From Spirosoma aerolatum (GTDB taxonomy: Bacteria; Bacteroidota; Bacteroidia; Cytophagales; Spirosomataceae): a stretch of 64,000 nucleotides of DNA. The translations under genes were made by a program, and so were the position numbers. The notes beneath the pieces are model-generated. The model made no database searches, had not been told where the DNA came from, and saw only the letters and a list, made by a program, of their open reading frames with translations. Numbering within the stretch: position 1 is the first letter of the stretch; the number at the start of each line of letters is the position of its first letter. The stretch lies in contig NZ_CP020104.1 of NCBI RefSeq assembly GCF_002056795.1, positions 3,049,001 through 3,113,000 of the forward strand, in the 5' to 3' direction. Positions 47,133 to 55,020 of this stretch are shown in pieces.

Positions 47133-47186
47133 TTTAGTTGTCTAGTACAATTAATGCCTACTAAGGACCACCGAATGACAACTAAA
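47133..47186. repeat. Crossing inverted repeats between tolC and hlyD genes
   Basis: TTTAGTTGTC (47133-47142) is complementary to GACAACTAAA (47177-47186), and TGGTCCT (47127-47133) to AGGACCA (47164-47170). The order is such that the two pairings interlock or compete. The arms are again word-like, as in the other gap elements. Confidence 0.5.
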
Positions 47187-47216
47187 TCACTCAAAACGGA
47201 CTAGTTAAATTAAATC

Positions 47217-48326
47217 ATGGATAAGAAAACGTTATTCCGAGTAGGTGGGGTCATCGTTCTGGCTATTGCCCTCTTTTTTGGGTACAGCGAGTTTCGCTAC
47301 CTGCAACGCCACGAAACCACCGACGATGCACAGATTGATGGGGACGTAAACCCAGTCATTCCGAAAGCGAGCGGGTATGTGAAAGAAATTCGCTTTAAGG
47401 ATAACCAGCCTGTAAAAGAAGGCGATACATTGTTTGTGCTGGACGATGCCGATTACCGTATCCGGCTGGAGCAGGCCGAAGCCGCTCTGCAAAGCGCCCT
47501 GGCGGCTGCTGGTGTGTCGCGTTCGCAGGTTGCTGTCGCATCGGCAACCATCCAAAGTTCCGAAGCTACTGTACAAACAGCCCGCAATCAGGTGGCAACG
47601 GCACAGGCTAACGTAACCGCAGCACAGGCACGAGCCCGTAAAGCCAATCAGGATTTTGAACGGTATAGTCGACTGTTGGCCGAAAAAACCGTCCCTCAAC
47701 AACAATTTGATGCTGTTCAGGCCGAACGCGATGCGGCACAGGCGCAATTGCAGGCTGCTCAGGCTCAGCTACAAACAGCTCAGTCGCAGGTAGCGGCTGC
47801 TGGTACACAAACAGGTGTGACCAGTTCGCAACGACGGGCGACGGAAGGACAGATTACGGTGGCTCAGGCAGCTATCAAGCAACGTCAGGCTGATTTGGAA
47901 ATGGCGAAACTACAACTGTCCTATACCGTGATTAAAGCCCCGGTTTCGGGTGTGGTATCGAAGCGGTCGGTGCAGATCGGCCAGCTGGTGCAGGCCGGGC
48001 AAGCCGTTTGTTCGGTAGTGGGTAACTCAAATCTGTGGGTAACGGCCAACTTCAAAGAAACGCAGTTGAAGCAAATGCAGCCCGGCCAGACAGTCGATAT
48101 TGATGTCGATGCCTTCGGGGGTGAAAAGCTGGTAGGCCATGTCGGTTCGTTTGCCGGAGCTACGGGCGCCAAATTCTCGCTGCTTCCTCCCGACAATGCG
48201 ACGGGCAACTATGTGAAAGTGGTACAGCGGATTCCGGTTCGGATCGAGCTGGATAAGAACAGCCCTTTGTACGCTAAAATCCGTCCGGGTATGAGCGTTA
48301 CCGTAGCGGTCGATTTGCAGAAATAA
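47217..48326 (+). CDS. HlyD/EmrA-type membrane fusion protein
   Basis: 369 residues. One N-terminal transmembrane helix (residues 7-25, GVIVLAIALFFGYSEF), a biotinyl-lipoyl half-motif at VIPKASGYVKEIRFKDNQPV, an Ala/Gln-rich coiled coil (about 75-220) and the second lipoyl half at VIKAPVSGVVSKRSVQIGQLV, followed by a beta-barrel domain. It bridges the MFS pump and the TolC channel. ETTDDAQIDGDV near the start is typical of EmrA-type adaptors. Middle gene of the efflux operon. Confidence 0.93.
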   Translation: MDKKTLFRVGGVIVLAIALFFGYSEFRYLQRHETTDDAQIDGDVNPVIPKASGYVKEIRFKDNQPVKEGDTLFVLDDADYRIRLEQAEAALQSALAAAGVSRSQVAVASATIQSSEATVQTARNQVATAQANVTAAQARARKANQDFERYSRLLAEKTVPQQQFDAVQAERDAAQAQLQAAQAQLQTAQSQVAAAGTQTGVTSSQRRATEGQITVAQAAIKQRQADLEMAKLQLSYTVIKAPVSGVVSKRSVQIGQLVQAGQAVCSVVGNSNLWVTANFKETQLKQMQPGQTVDIDVDAFGGEKLVGHVGSFAGATGAKFSLLPPDNATGNYVKVVQRIPVRIELDKNSPLYAKIRPGMSVTVAVDLQK

Positions 48327-48342
48327 GTGATTCATAATGGAC

Positions 48343-48431
48343 AATGGATAATGTAAAATGCATAATGGTCTTGCGTAGCCATTCTTAGTTCGTAGCCGGA
48401 ATTATTCATTTTACATTCTTCATTATCCATT
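48343..48431. repeat. Intergenic word-palindrome K (AATGGATAATG family)
   Basis: AATGGATAATG at 48343-48353 pairs perfectly with 48421-48431; inside it, TGTAAAATGCATAAT and the complement of ATTATTCATTTTACA pair with one mismatch. The element fills the 118-base gap between the HlyD and MFS genes of one operon. Confidence 0.65.
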
Positions 48432-48444
48432 TATCTTTAGTGTT

Positions 48445-50001
48445 ATGAATTTAGGATTTGATAAATGGGTCGTCGTACTGACGGTGACGACAGCGGCTCT
48501 GCTGCAAACCATCGACTCGTCGATTGTGAATGTGACCCTGAACCAGATGATGGGGAACCTTGGCGCGTCGTTGGGCGATATTAGCTGGGTCGTGACGGGG
48601 TACGCAGCCGCCAGTGCCGTGATGATTACCATGTCGGGATGGCTAACGGCAAAGCTGGGTCGTCGGAATTATTTTGCGGCTTCCATTGTCCTCTTTACCA
48701 TCGCGTCGGTTTTCTGTGGATTGTCGACTAATGTGTGGGAGCTTGTTTTCTTCCGGGTTGTCCAGGGGATTGGGGGGGGCGGTTTGTTGACAACAGCACA
48801 ATCCATTCTGATTCAGACGTTTCCTAAAGAACAGCTTGGTATTGCCAACGCTATTTTCGGGATGGGGGTTATCATTGGTCCGTCGATTGGCCCCACACTG
48901 GGTGGCTACATCACCGATAACCTGTCGTGGAACTGGGTGTTTTACATCAATATTCCCTTCGGTATTCTGGCAACGTTCCTGACATATGCCTACATCAAGG
49001 AACCGGCCGAAAAAGTACAGGCGGGTAATATGGACTGGTTGGCGCTTATATTGCTGACAATGGGTATCGGTGGCCTGCAGATCGTTCTGGAAAAAGGACA
49101 GGAAGAAGATTGGTTTACCTCGGAGTTTATCGTTGTTATGTCCATCGCGGCTGGTATCGGTCTGATCGGATTCATCTGGCGTCAATTGGTGGTCAAGCTG
49201 CCAATTCTGGACCTAAGTTTGTTACGACAGCGCCGTTTTGCGGTGGGTACGCTCTTTAATTTTATTCTGGGCTTCGGGCTATTTGCGTCGGTCTTCATTA
49301 TTCCGGTATTCTGTCAGACGATCTTAGGCTTTACGGCCAGTCAAACGGGGTTACTATTAATGCCTGGGTCGATTATGACGGGGCTGATGATGCCGGTTGT
49401 GGGGGGATTGCTCAGTAAAAACTACATTTCGCCCATCTGGTATGCGGCTATCGGATTCCTTCTGTTTTTCGGTTTCTGTTTCGACTTGTCGGCCATCAGC
49501 CTGGAGGCTGGTCCGGATTACTTCTTCTGGCCATTGATTATCCGGGGTATTGGTATGGGAATGATTTTTATCCCGCTAACAACCATTACGCTGGCCGATT
49601 TGAAGAACATCGAAATTCCACAAGGATCAGCCCTGACGGGTATGATTCGTCAGTTAGGTGGTACATTTGGAACAGCTATCATGACGACATACATCTCGAC
49701 GCGCACCGTATTCCATGCTTCCCGTTTGTCGGATAATATCTCAATGTATAATCCGCTATCGGCTGAGCGAATCCGGCAGTTTACAAACCTGTTTCTATCG
49801 AAAGGCGATGCGTTGATGACGGCTACAGGAAAAGCGTATGGTATGATGCAGGGAACCGTGATGAAACAGGCGCTGGTAATGACCTATGCAGACTCCTTCC
49901 TGATTATTGGCGCTTTCTTCCTGGTCTGTGTGCCTTTGTTGCTGCTCTTCATTGGTAAGAAAATCCAGGCTTCAGCGCATACCGAGATGGTGATGGAGTA
50001 A
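48445..50001 (+). CDS. DHA2-family MFS drug:H+ antiporter (EmrB/QacA type)
   Basis: 518 residues, fourteen transmembrane helices by hydrophobicity. Motif A-like WLTAKLGRRNYFAAS, motif B/C features FFRVVQGIGGGGLLTTAQS and GPSIGPTLGGYI, and the acidic residue in helix 1 (TIDSSIVNV) mark the DHA2 group. With HlyD and TolC it exports hydrophobic toxic compounds across both membranes using proton motive force. Last gene of the marR-tolC-hlyD-emrB-type operon; a wobble-rich hairpin with T tract follows. Confidence 0.94.
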   Translation: MNLGFDKWVVVLTVTTAALLQTIDSSIVNVTLNQMMGNLGASLGDISWVVTGYAAASAVMITMSGWLTAKLGRRNYFAASIVLFTIASVFCGLSTNVWELVFFRVVQGIGGGGLLTTAQSILIQTFPKEQLGIANAIFGMGVIIGPSIGPTLGGYITDNLSWNWVFYINIPFGILATFLTYAYIKEPAEKVQAGNMDWLALILLTMGIGGLQIVLEKGQEEDWFTSEFIVVMSIAAGIGLIGFIWRQLVVKLPILDLSLLRQRRFAVGTLFNFILGFGLFASVFIIPVFCQTILGFTASQTGLLLMPGSIMTGLMMPVVGGLLSKNYISPIWYAAIGFLLFFGFCFDLSAISLEAGPDYFFWPLIIRGIGMGMIFIPLTTITLADLKNIEIPQGSALTGMIRQLGGTFGTAIMTTYISTRTVFHASRLSDNISMYNPLSAERIRQFTNLFLSKGDALMTATGKAYGMMQGTVMKQALVMTYADSFLIIGAFFLVCVPLLLLFIGKKIQASAHTEMVME

Positions 50002-50036
50002 GTAATTGAATTGTGTTTTGTTCATTTGTTGTTTGG

Positions 50037-50072
50037 ACATCGGATGGTCACTAGACTGTCCGATGTTTTTTT
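50037..50072 (+). terminator. Intrinsic terminator of the efflux operon
   Basis: ACATCGGA (50037-50044) pairs with TCCGATGT (50059-50066), the stem continuing inward through two G-T pairs to GTC/GAC; a run of seven Ts follows. 36 bases after the MFS stop. Confidence 0.75.
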
Positions 50073-50095
50073 ATACGAACAATAGCTGGCGCATG

Positions 50096-50155
50096 GTAAC
50101 GTGGGTGGCAACCCGCGAATCATAAGCGAAAATTGCGGGTTGCCACCCGCCTTAC
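50096..50155. repeat. Intergenic word-palindrome J (GGGTGG-AACCCGC family)
   Basis: GGGTGGCAACCCGC at 50103-50116 pairs perfectly with 50135-50148, extended to GTAAC and TTAC at the outer edges with a few mismatches. The outer TTA on the plus strand is the stop codon of the DUF819 gene. Same design and nearly the same words as element I at 38405. Confidence 0.8.
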
Positions 50156-51405
50156 TGGGTCGTTAAACGCATAAGCCAGGCAGTAATCAATCCGCCGTAT
50201 GTACCCAGCACATGGCTTAAAACCGCCAGCAATACACCTACCGGAGCCAAAGCCGGATGAAAGACCGATGCTACCGCTGGAGCCGTTGAAACCCCTCCAA
50301 TGTTGGCCTGACTGCCTACGGCCACAAAAAAATAGGGGGCTCGAATCAAGCGTGCCGTAGTAAGCATGAAAATGACATGAATCAGCATCCAGATAACGGC
50401 TACCAGAAACAGCCCCAGATTGCCCCCCAGATTCGATAGGTCGAGCCGCATACCGATGGTCATAATCAGAAAATAGACGAACAGCGTTGCCAGATCGGTG
50501 GTGCCAAGTTTTTCGAGTTTACGCAATCGGGTAAAGGAAAGTCCGATACCCAGCGATGTTGACAAAATGACAACCCACAGGAAATTGGATGTGAACGGGT
50601 CCAGCCCATAGGTAGCCAGCGCAGTTTTGTAGGGCTGTAATGAGGTCGAGAACCCATAGGCCAGCGCATGCGCCAGGGCTCCTCCGCCAAAGCCAAGTGC
50701 CAGAATAGTGCTCAGGTCTACTAAATTGGCGGGTCGGTCTGGCTCTTCTTTATAGGCCAAAATCCGCAGCCTTACTTCTTCAATGGAACTCGTATCGGCA
50801 TGAAGCCACGCATCGATCTTGTCGCGGTAGGCAGCTCCGTAAATAAGACAGGCCGTCCAGCTAGTTGAGACGACCGCATCAACGACCAGGATAATAGCAA
50901 ACAGTTCTTCGCTGCATCCGTAGATTTCTTTGAGTGCCAACTGGCTGCTGCTACCGCCGATCCAACTTCCTGAAATGGTGACTAGCCCTTTCCAGTACTC
51001 ATGTGCAATTGCCTGCTCGCGAAAACCGGGCAGCAGCCACATAACCAGCGCAAACGCAATAGGGGCTCCTGCTATAATGCCAACTGTTCCCGACAGAAAC
51101 GTAATCAGGGCTTTCTGGCCTAATCGGGCAATCGCTCGTAGATCGGCTGTGGAAGTGAGCAGCACCAAAGCCGCAGGCAGCAGGTAATTGGTCGAGACTT
51201 TATACAAACTAGACTGTTCGCCCGAGATGATGCCCAAGCTGTTCATGGCTGCCGGGAAAATGTAGCAGAGCAGGAGGGAAGGAATATAGCTGTAGAGCTG
51301 TTGCCAGAACGGATGGCTGGACTGCGATGTCTGAAATATAAAGGTCAACAGGACCAGAAAAATCCCCAGAATAATGGCGTCGTTGGTAATGAGCGGTGTG
51401 GGCAT
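50152..51405 (-). CDS. DUF819 family membrane protein
   Basis: 417 residues from the ATG of MPTPLITNDAII; a frame 7 codons longer begins within element L and is rejected. About ten hydrophobic helices, with the conserved GSWIGGSSSQLALKEIYG and GSQANIGGVSTAPAVASVF stretches of DUF819 (YjcL-like) proteins. Members look like transporters with two inverted halves; substrate unknown. It follows the gamma-glutamyltransferase gene on the same strand with a 98-base gap filled by element L, so import of a GGT product such as an amino acid or dipeptide is one possible link, by inference only. Confidence 0.88.
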   Translation of the reverse strand: MPTPLITNDAIILGIFLVLLTFIFQTSQSSHPFWQQLYSYIPSLLLCYIFPAAMNSLGIISGEQSSLYKVSTNYLLPAALVLLTSTADLRAIARLGQKALITFLSGTVGIIAGAPIAFALVMWLLPGFREQAIAHEYWKGLVTISGSWIGGSSSQLALKEIYGCSEELFAIILVVDAVVSTSWTACLIYGAAYRDKIDAWLHADTSSIEEVRLRILAYKEEPDRPANLVDLSTILALGFGGGALAHALAYGFSTSLQPYKTALATYGLDPFTSNFLWVVILSTSLGIGLSFTRLRKLEKLGTTDLATLFVYFLIMTIGMRLDLSNLGGNLGLFLVAVIWMLIHVIFMLTTARLIRAPYFFVAVGSQANIGGVSTAPAVASVFHPALAPVGVLLAVLSHVLGTYGGLITAWLMRLTTQ

Positions 51406-51424
51406 TGGAGATAATTGATAATGC

Positions 51425-51502
51425 ACAATGGATAATGGATAATGTAAAATGAATCGTGTTGTAAAAGCTAGTCTTTAAAATGCATTATCCATTATTCATT
51501 GT
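51425..51502. repeat. Intergenic word-palindrome L (AATGGATAATG family)
   Basis: Arms at 51425-51444 and 51483-51502 pair at 19 of 20 positions (perfect over 51432-51444 and 51483-51495). Built of ACAATGGATAATGGATAATG words. It fills the gap between the GGT stop (51504) and the DUF819 start (51405). Related to elements A and K. Confidence 0.75.
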
Positions 51503-51503
51503 T

Positions 51504-53198
51504 TTAAAACCCTGCTGCCTGCCCGTCTTTTCGGGATTCTGTTGCACCGTGATATACTTTGTTTTTGGCATCGTACATAATGGCCTGGTAGCCACCATAA
51601 CCACCCAACCCGTAGCCAACCTTATGGCCTTTCCGCATCAGATCGCGGATGGTTTCATAAGGATAGCCCGATTCGAGCGTGATCAGGCCAGCATCGACCA
51701 TTTTTTCCCCGGTAGGCTCTGAGGAGCCGCTATGGTCGATGCGGGGGGCGTCGCCTGCTTCCTGTGGATTCATGCCGTAGTCGATCATGTTCATCAGGAT
51801 TTCGGTGTGTCCGAGTGGCTGAAAACTGCCACCCATCACCCCGAAGCTCATAAACGGTTGCCCATCTTTGGTCACGAAAGCGGGAATGATAGTCTGAAAT
51901 GGTCGTTTATGGGGCGCAAATGTATTGTTCTGCCCTTCGATCAGGCTGTACAGCTCTCCCCGGTCCTGAAACATGAACCCCAATCCATCGGCAACCATCC
52001 CCGAACCAAAGCCCCGGTAGTTGCTCTGAATCAGCGATACCATATTCCCTTCTTCATCGGCCACGGTCAAATAAATGGTATCGCCCTGCCGTAGTGCGGG
52101 GTTCCCGGCATCGACCCGGCTGGCAGCCCGGTTCGGGTCGATTAGTTTACGACGCTCGGCAGCATAGTCTTTACTAATGAGTTCTTTTACAGGAATCTGG
52201 GCAAAAGCAGGATCGGCATAGTATTTGGCCCGGTCTTCAAAGGCCAGTTTTTTGGCTTCTACGAATAAATGGACATGCTCAGGACTACCCCATGGAATCT
52301 TCGAGAAGTCGAAGCCTTCCAGGATGTTCAGCATCTGTAAGGTGCAAATACCCTGGCTGTTGGGTGGTAACTCCCACACATCATAGCCCCGGTAATTGGT
52401 CGAAACAGGCTCTACCCATTCAGAGGTATGGTCGGCCAGATCTTTGGCACTCAGGAAACCACCTACGCGCTTCATGAAGGCATCAATAGTTTGGGCAATT
52501 TCGCCTTTGTAGAACGCATCCCGACCGCCTTTCGCAATCTTTTCCAGTGTGTTCGCCAGTGCCGGATTTCTGAAGATTTCACCCCGTTTCGGGGCCGCTC
52601 CAGTCGGAGCATAGGTTTCCTTTACATTGGGGTATTTGCTGAAACGAGCAATCATAGAAGCCCAATAAAAGGCGGCTTCATCGTGAACAGGATACCCTTC
52701 GCGAGCGTACCGAATCGCATGCGACAGAATCTTCGGCATGGGTGTTTTGCCAAATCGCTTGTGTAGTTCGAACCAGCCATCCACACAACCCGGTGTCGAA
52801 ATGGGCAGGGGACCATCGGATGGAATATGTGTAAGGCCCCGTTTTTTTAGTTCCGCCAGCGTAAGGGTGTAGGGCGACCGGCCCGACGCATTCAAACCAT
52901 ACAGTTTTTTGGTTTTGGCATCCCAAACGATTGCAAACAGATCACCACCAATGCCATTGACATGGGGTTCGACCAGCCCTTCCATCGCATTAGCCGCAAT
53001 GGCTGCGTCGATTGCATTTCCGCCTGAGCGAAGAACATCAATGGCTGCCTGTGTTGATAAGGGGTGCGAGGTGCAGGCCATGCCATGTTGGGCCATTACG
53101 ACCGACCGATTCGCAAAAGCCTTACCTGAAAGCCGATCCTGCGCAACTGCTGAACAGACCAGATGAAGCAGAAAACAAAAGAGGAAGAGGTGTTTCAT
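51504..53198 (-). CDS. ggt: Gamma-glutamyltransferase
   Basis: 564 residues with a signal peptide (about 1-19). The large-subunit region contains GGNAIDAAIAANAMEGLVEPHVNGIGGDLF. The autocleavage site with the nucleophilic Thr lies in GDTIYLTVADEEGNMVSL, and the small subunit has GVMGGSFQPLGHTEIL with the glycine loop. The precursor self-cleaves into two subunits and acts in the periplasm on glutathione and other gamma-glutamyl compounds. The usual TTH around the cleavage Thr is DTI here, as in the distant GGT branch of hydrolase type. Followed by the DUF819 gene. Confidence 0.93.
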   Translation of the reverse strand: MKHLFLFCFLLHLVCSAVAQDRLSGKAFANRSVVMAQHGMACTSHPLSTQAAIDVLRSGGNAIDAAIAANAMEGLVEPHVNGIGGDLFAIVWDAKTKKLYGLNASGRSPYTLTLAELKKRGLTHIPSDGPLPISTPGCVDGWFELHKRFGKTPMPKILSHAIRYAREGYPVHDEAAFYWASMIARFSKYPNVKETYAPTGAAPKRGEIFRNPALANTLEKIAKGGRDAFYKGEIAQTIDAFMKRVGGFLSAKDLADHTSEWVEPVSTNYRGYDVWELPPNSQGICTLQMLNILEGFDFSKIPWGSPEHVHLFVEAKKLAFEDRAKYYADPAFAQIPVKELISKDYAAERRKLIDPNRAASRVDAGNPALRQGDTIYLTVADEEGNMVSLIQSNYRGFGSGMVADGLGFMFQDRGELYSLIEGQNNTFAPHKRPFQTIIPAFVTKDGQPFMSFGVMGGSFQPLGHTEILMNMIDYGMNPQEAGDAPRIDHSGSSEPTGEKMVDAGLITLESGYPYETIRDLMRKGHKVGYGLGGYGGYQAIMYDAKNKVYHGATESRKDGQAAGF

Positions 53199-53223
53199 GA
53201 GGTTGTATGAAGTTTAAAAATAA

Positions 53224-53254
53224 TTGTGCCACAGCGTATTAAACTGTGGCACAA
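53224..53254. repeat. Hairpin in the leader of the GGT gene
   Basis: TTGTGCCACAG (53224-53234) pairs perfectly with CTGTGGCACAA (53244-53254) around 9 bases. It lies 25 bases upstream of the GGT start. Farther upstream, 53270-53362 holds word-like repeats CCTGT/ACAGG (CCTGTAAACCCTGTCAG, AATCCTGTCAG) that run into the last codons of the next gene. Confidence 0.6.
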
Positions 53255-53342
53255 GATAACCAATATGTTATTTCCTGATAGGGTTATAGGATAAAACAGG
53301 CATGTTGGAACACAGAAATCCTGCTTTACCCTGTAAACCCTG

Positions 53343-53999
53343 TCAGAAAATAATCCTGTCAGAAAGCCTTCGGCGGCTACGTGCTCGTTGCCAGATGAAA
53401 TAAATGATAGCGCTGACGCAAAGCACGGAAGGCAGAATCTGGCTGTAGGGTTTATAATTAGGTAAGACGGTACCGGAGAATGCGGAAAGAATGGCGCTAT
53501 AGGCCGATAGCATTTTGTAAATGTGCTCGTAGAGCCACCAGGTTTTTAATCGTTCATGCAACCAGACGTATTTAAGCAGGTCGTAGCCGCCGACTAAACC
53601 AAGTGCCGATAAGGTTGAATAGACTACGGTTGGCGACCAGTTGCCGCCTGCCAGTTGCATGGATCGTGCAAACAAAACGCCCGCCATTAATACACTGATC
53701 GTAAGTAAACTATCGGTTAGAGTGCGTTTGCGTTCCCGGAGTCGAACCGCTCTGTAGCCTGAATAACCGACATAACCACCCAATAGAGTAAGCATCAGCA
53801 AGAAAGGGTTCGAACGAAAGAAAACAATACCAATGGCAGCCGTGCCAACCACGATGCCCAAACAATACAGAAAGTAGCGTCCGAACTGAGTATGACGTTG
53901 TGGTTGATTTTGATACAACAGGGCGATCAGACCGATGCCTAAGGCGAGTGTACCAAAGCCGATGTGCGTGAAAATATTGAGTGTATGAAGCGTTTGCAT
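53343..53999 (-). CDS. Seven-helix membrane protein, unknown
   Basis: 218 residues from the ATG of MQTLHTLNIFTHIGF; a frame 14 codons longer is open but adds a basic, unlikely N-terminus. Seven hydrophobic segments are visible, the first being HIGFGTLALGIGLIALLY; resembles DUF2306-like small membrane proteins, but I cannot name the family firmly. Its last residues (LSDRIIF) are written by the ACAGGATT word repeat of the following gap. Divergent from the LytTR regulator gene across 158 bases, so it may be a target of that regulator. Confidence 0.6.
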   Translation of the reverse strand: MQTLHTLNIFTHIGFGTLALGIGLIALLYQNQPQRHTQFGRYFLYCLGIVVGTAAIGIVFFRSNPFLLMLTLLGGYVGYSGYRAVRLRERKRTLTDSLLTISVLMAGVLFARSMQLAGGNWSPTVVYSTLSALGLVGGYDLLKYVWLHERLKTWWLYEHIYKMLSAYSAILSAFSGTVLPNYKPYSQILPSVLCVSAIIYFIWQRARSRRRLSDRIIF

Positions 54000-54157
54000 A
54001 AAAATGGGCTTCGCGATTTGTGTTAACCGAAGTCGTTTCAAAGTTGCTGGGTAACTACAAGCGCTCCCAGATAAACGTGATGAGGTGCTCTGGCTTGTGA
54101 CGAAAGCCGTTTGTCACGGAATTGGCGGTTGAACAGTTCTAATCGGTAAATTGCCCT

Positions 54158-54913
54158 ATGCAACGCACACACCTGCTGGATTATGCCATCGTTCGTAATG
54201 GATTAGGGTTAGGGGCATTATTGGTCGCTCATTACCTCTCCGATTGGTATGCGATCGATCACCGGGAGGGCTTCCTGAAGGTATCGCCCTATCTGTATCT
54301 AGTATTGCTCTATGGCTGGATCGTTTTTCATAATCGGATTTTATTCGAACGACTCTTCCTACGCGGGAAAAAGATGCTTTATGCTGGGTGGCTTCTGTTG
54401 CTGATGGCCCTGGGCTCGTTCAATATGAATTTTGTATTACACACCGAATTCAACATTACCCGTTCACTACCTTTTCTGGTCAATTTCTGGGTGTATACCG
54501 TTACGGGTCTGGGAGTGTTCATGCTGTATCGGTTTCTGCGTCAAAGCAACCACAAAACGATTGACTTGGCTCCCCTGGTAGAGGAGCCGGATAATGAGTC
54601 TGGGCACTTTTCGTGTATCGTTGATGGGGTTCGGCAGGCTATTCCGTATCGCGATATTCAATTCATCGAAAGCCTGGAAAATTACCTGAAAATCAATGCG
54701 GGGCGAAAGGTGTATGTGACCCGGCTAACGATGAAGGAAGCTGAAGAGCGATTACCCAAACGGCAGTTTATACGAATCAGTCGGTCAAGTATTGTACATA
54801 TGGTTTGGGTCAGCAAGCGAGAACCCGACGCCTTCTGGATCGGTTCAAAAGAACTACGCATCGGCCGGGTCTATAAACGCTATGTAAGCGAGCAGTTAGG
54901 AGAGCCGAATTGA
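54158..54913 (+). CDS. LytTR DNA-binding regulator with membrane N-terminus
   Basis: 251 residues. Four hydrophobic helices occupy residues 12-130, then a cytosolic LytTR domain at about 150-250, with YRDIQFIESLENYLKINA, TRLTMKEAEERLP, FIRISRSSIVHM and LRIGRVYKRYV all typical. It lacks a receiver domain, so it probably senses a signal in the membrane and binds DNA directly. Divergent from the seven-helix membrane protein gene, which is a likely target. The 158-base region between contains TTGTGACG...CGTTTGTCACGG, a near inverted repeat. Confidence 0.88.
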   Translation: MQRTHLLDYAIVRNGLGLGALLVAHYLSDWYAIDHREGFLKVSPYLYLVLLYGWIVFHNRILFERLFLRGKKMLYAGWLLLLMALGSFNMNFVLHTEFNITRSLPFLVNFWVYTVTGLGVFMLYRFLRQSNHKTIDLAPLVEEPDNESGHFSCIVDGVRQAIPYRDIQFIESLENYLKINAGRKVYVTRLTMKEAEERLPKRQFIRISRSSIVHMVWVSKREPDAFWIGSKELRIGRVYKRYVSEQLGEPN

Positions 54914-54964
54914 TTCGGTAAGAAAGTTACGTAATCAATTTTTCGCTAAAAAGGTCTTACAGTA

Positions 54965-54997
54965 AAATAGCCTGACACTAATCATGTCAGGCTATTT
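54965..54997. terminator. Bidirectional terminator between LytTR and mqo genes
   Basis: Perfect 13-bp stem: AAATAGCCTGACA (54965-54977) with 54985-54997, 7-base loop. Lies between convergent genes. Confidence 0.8.
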
Positions 54998-55020
54998 CAG
55001 TATTAGATAGAATGATCAGC

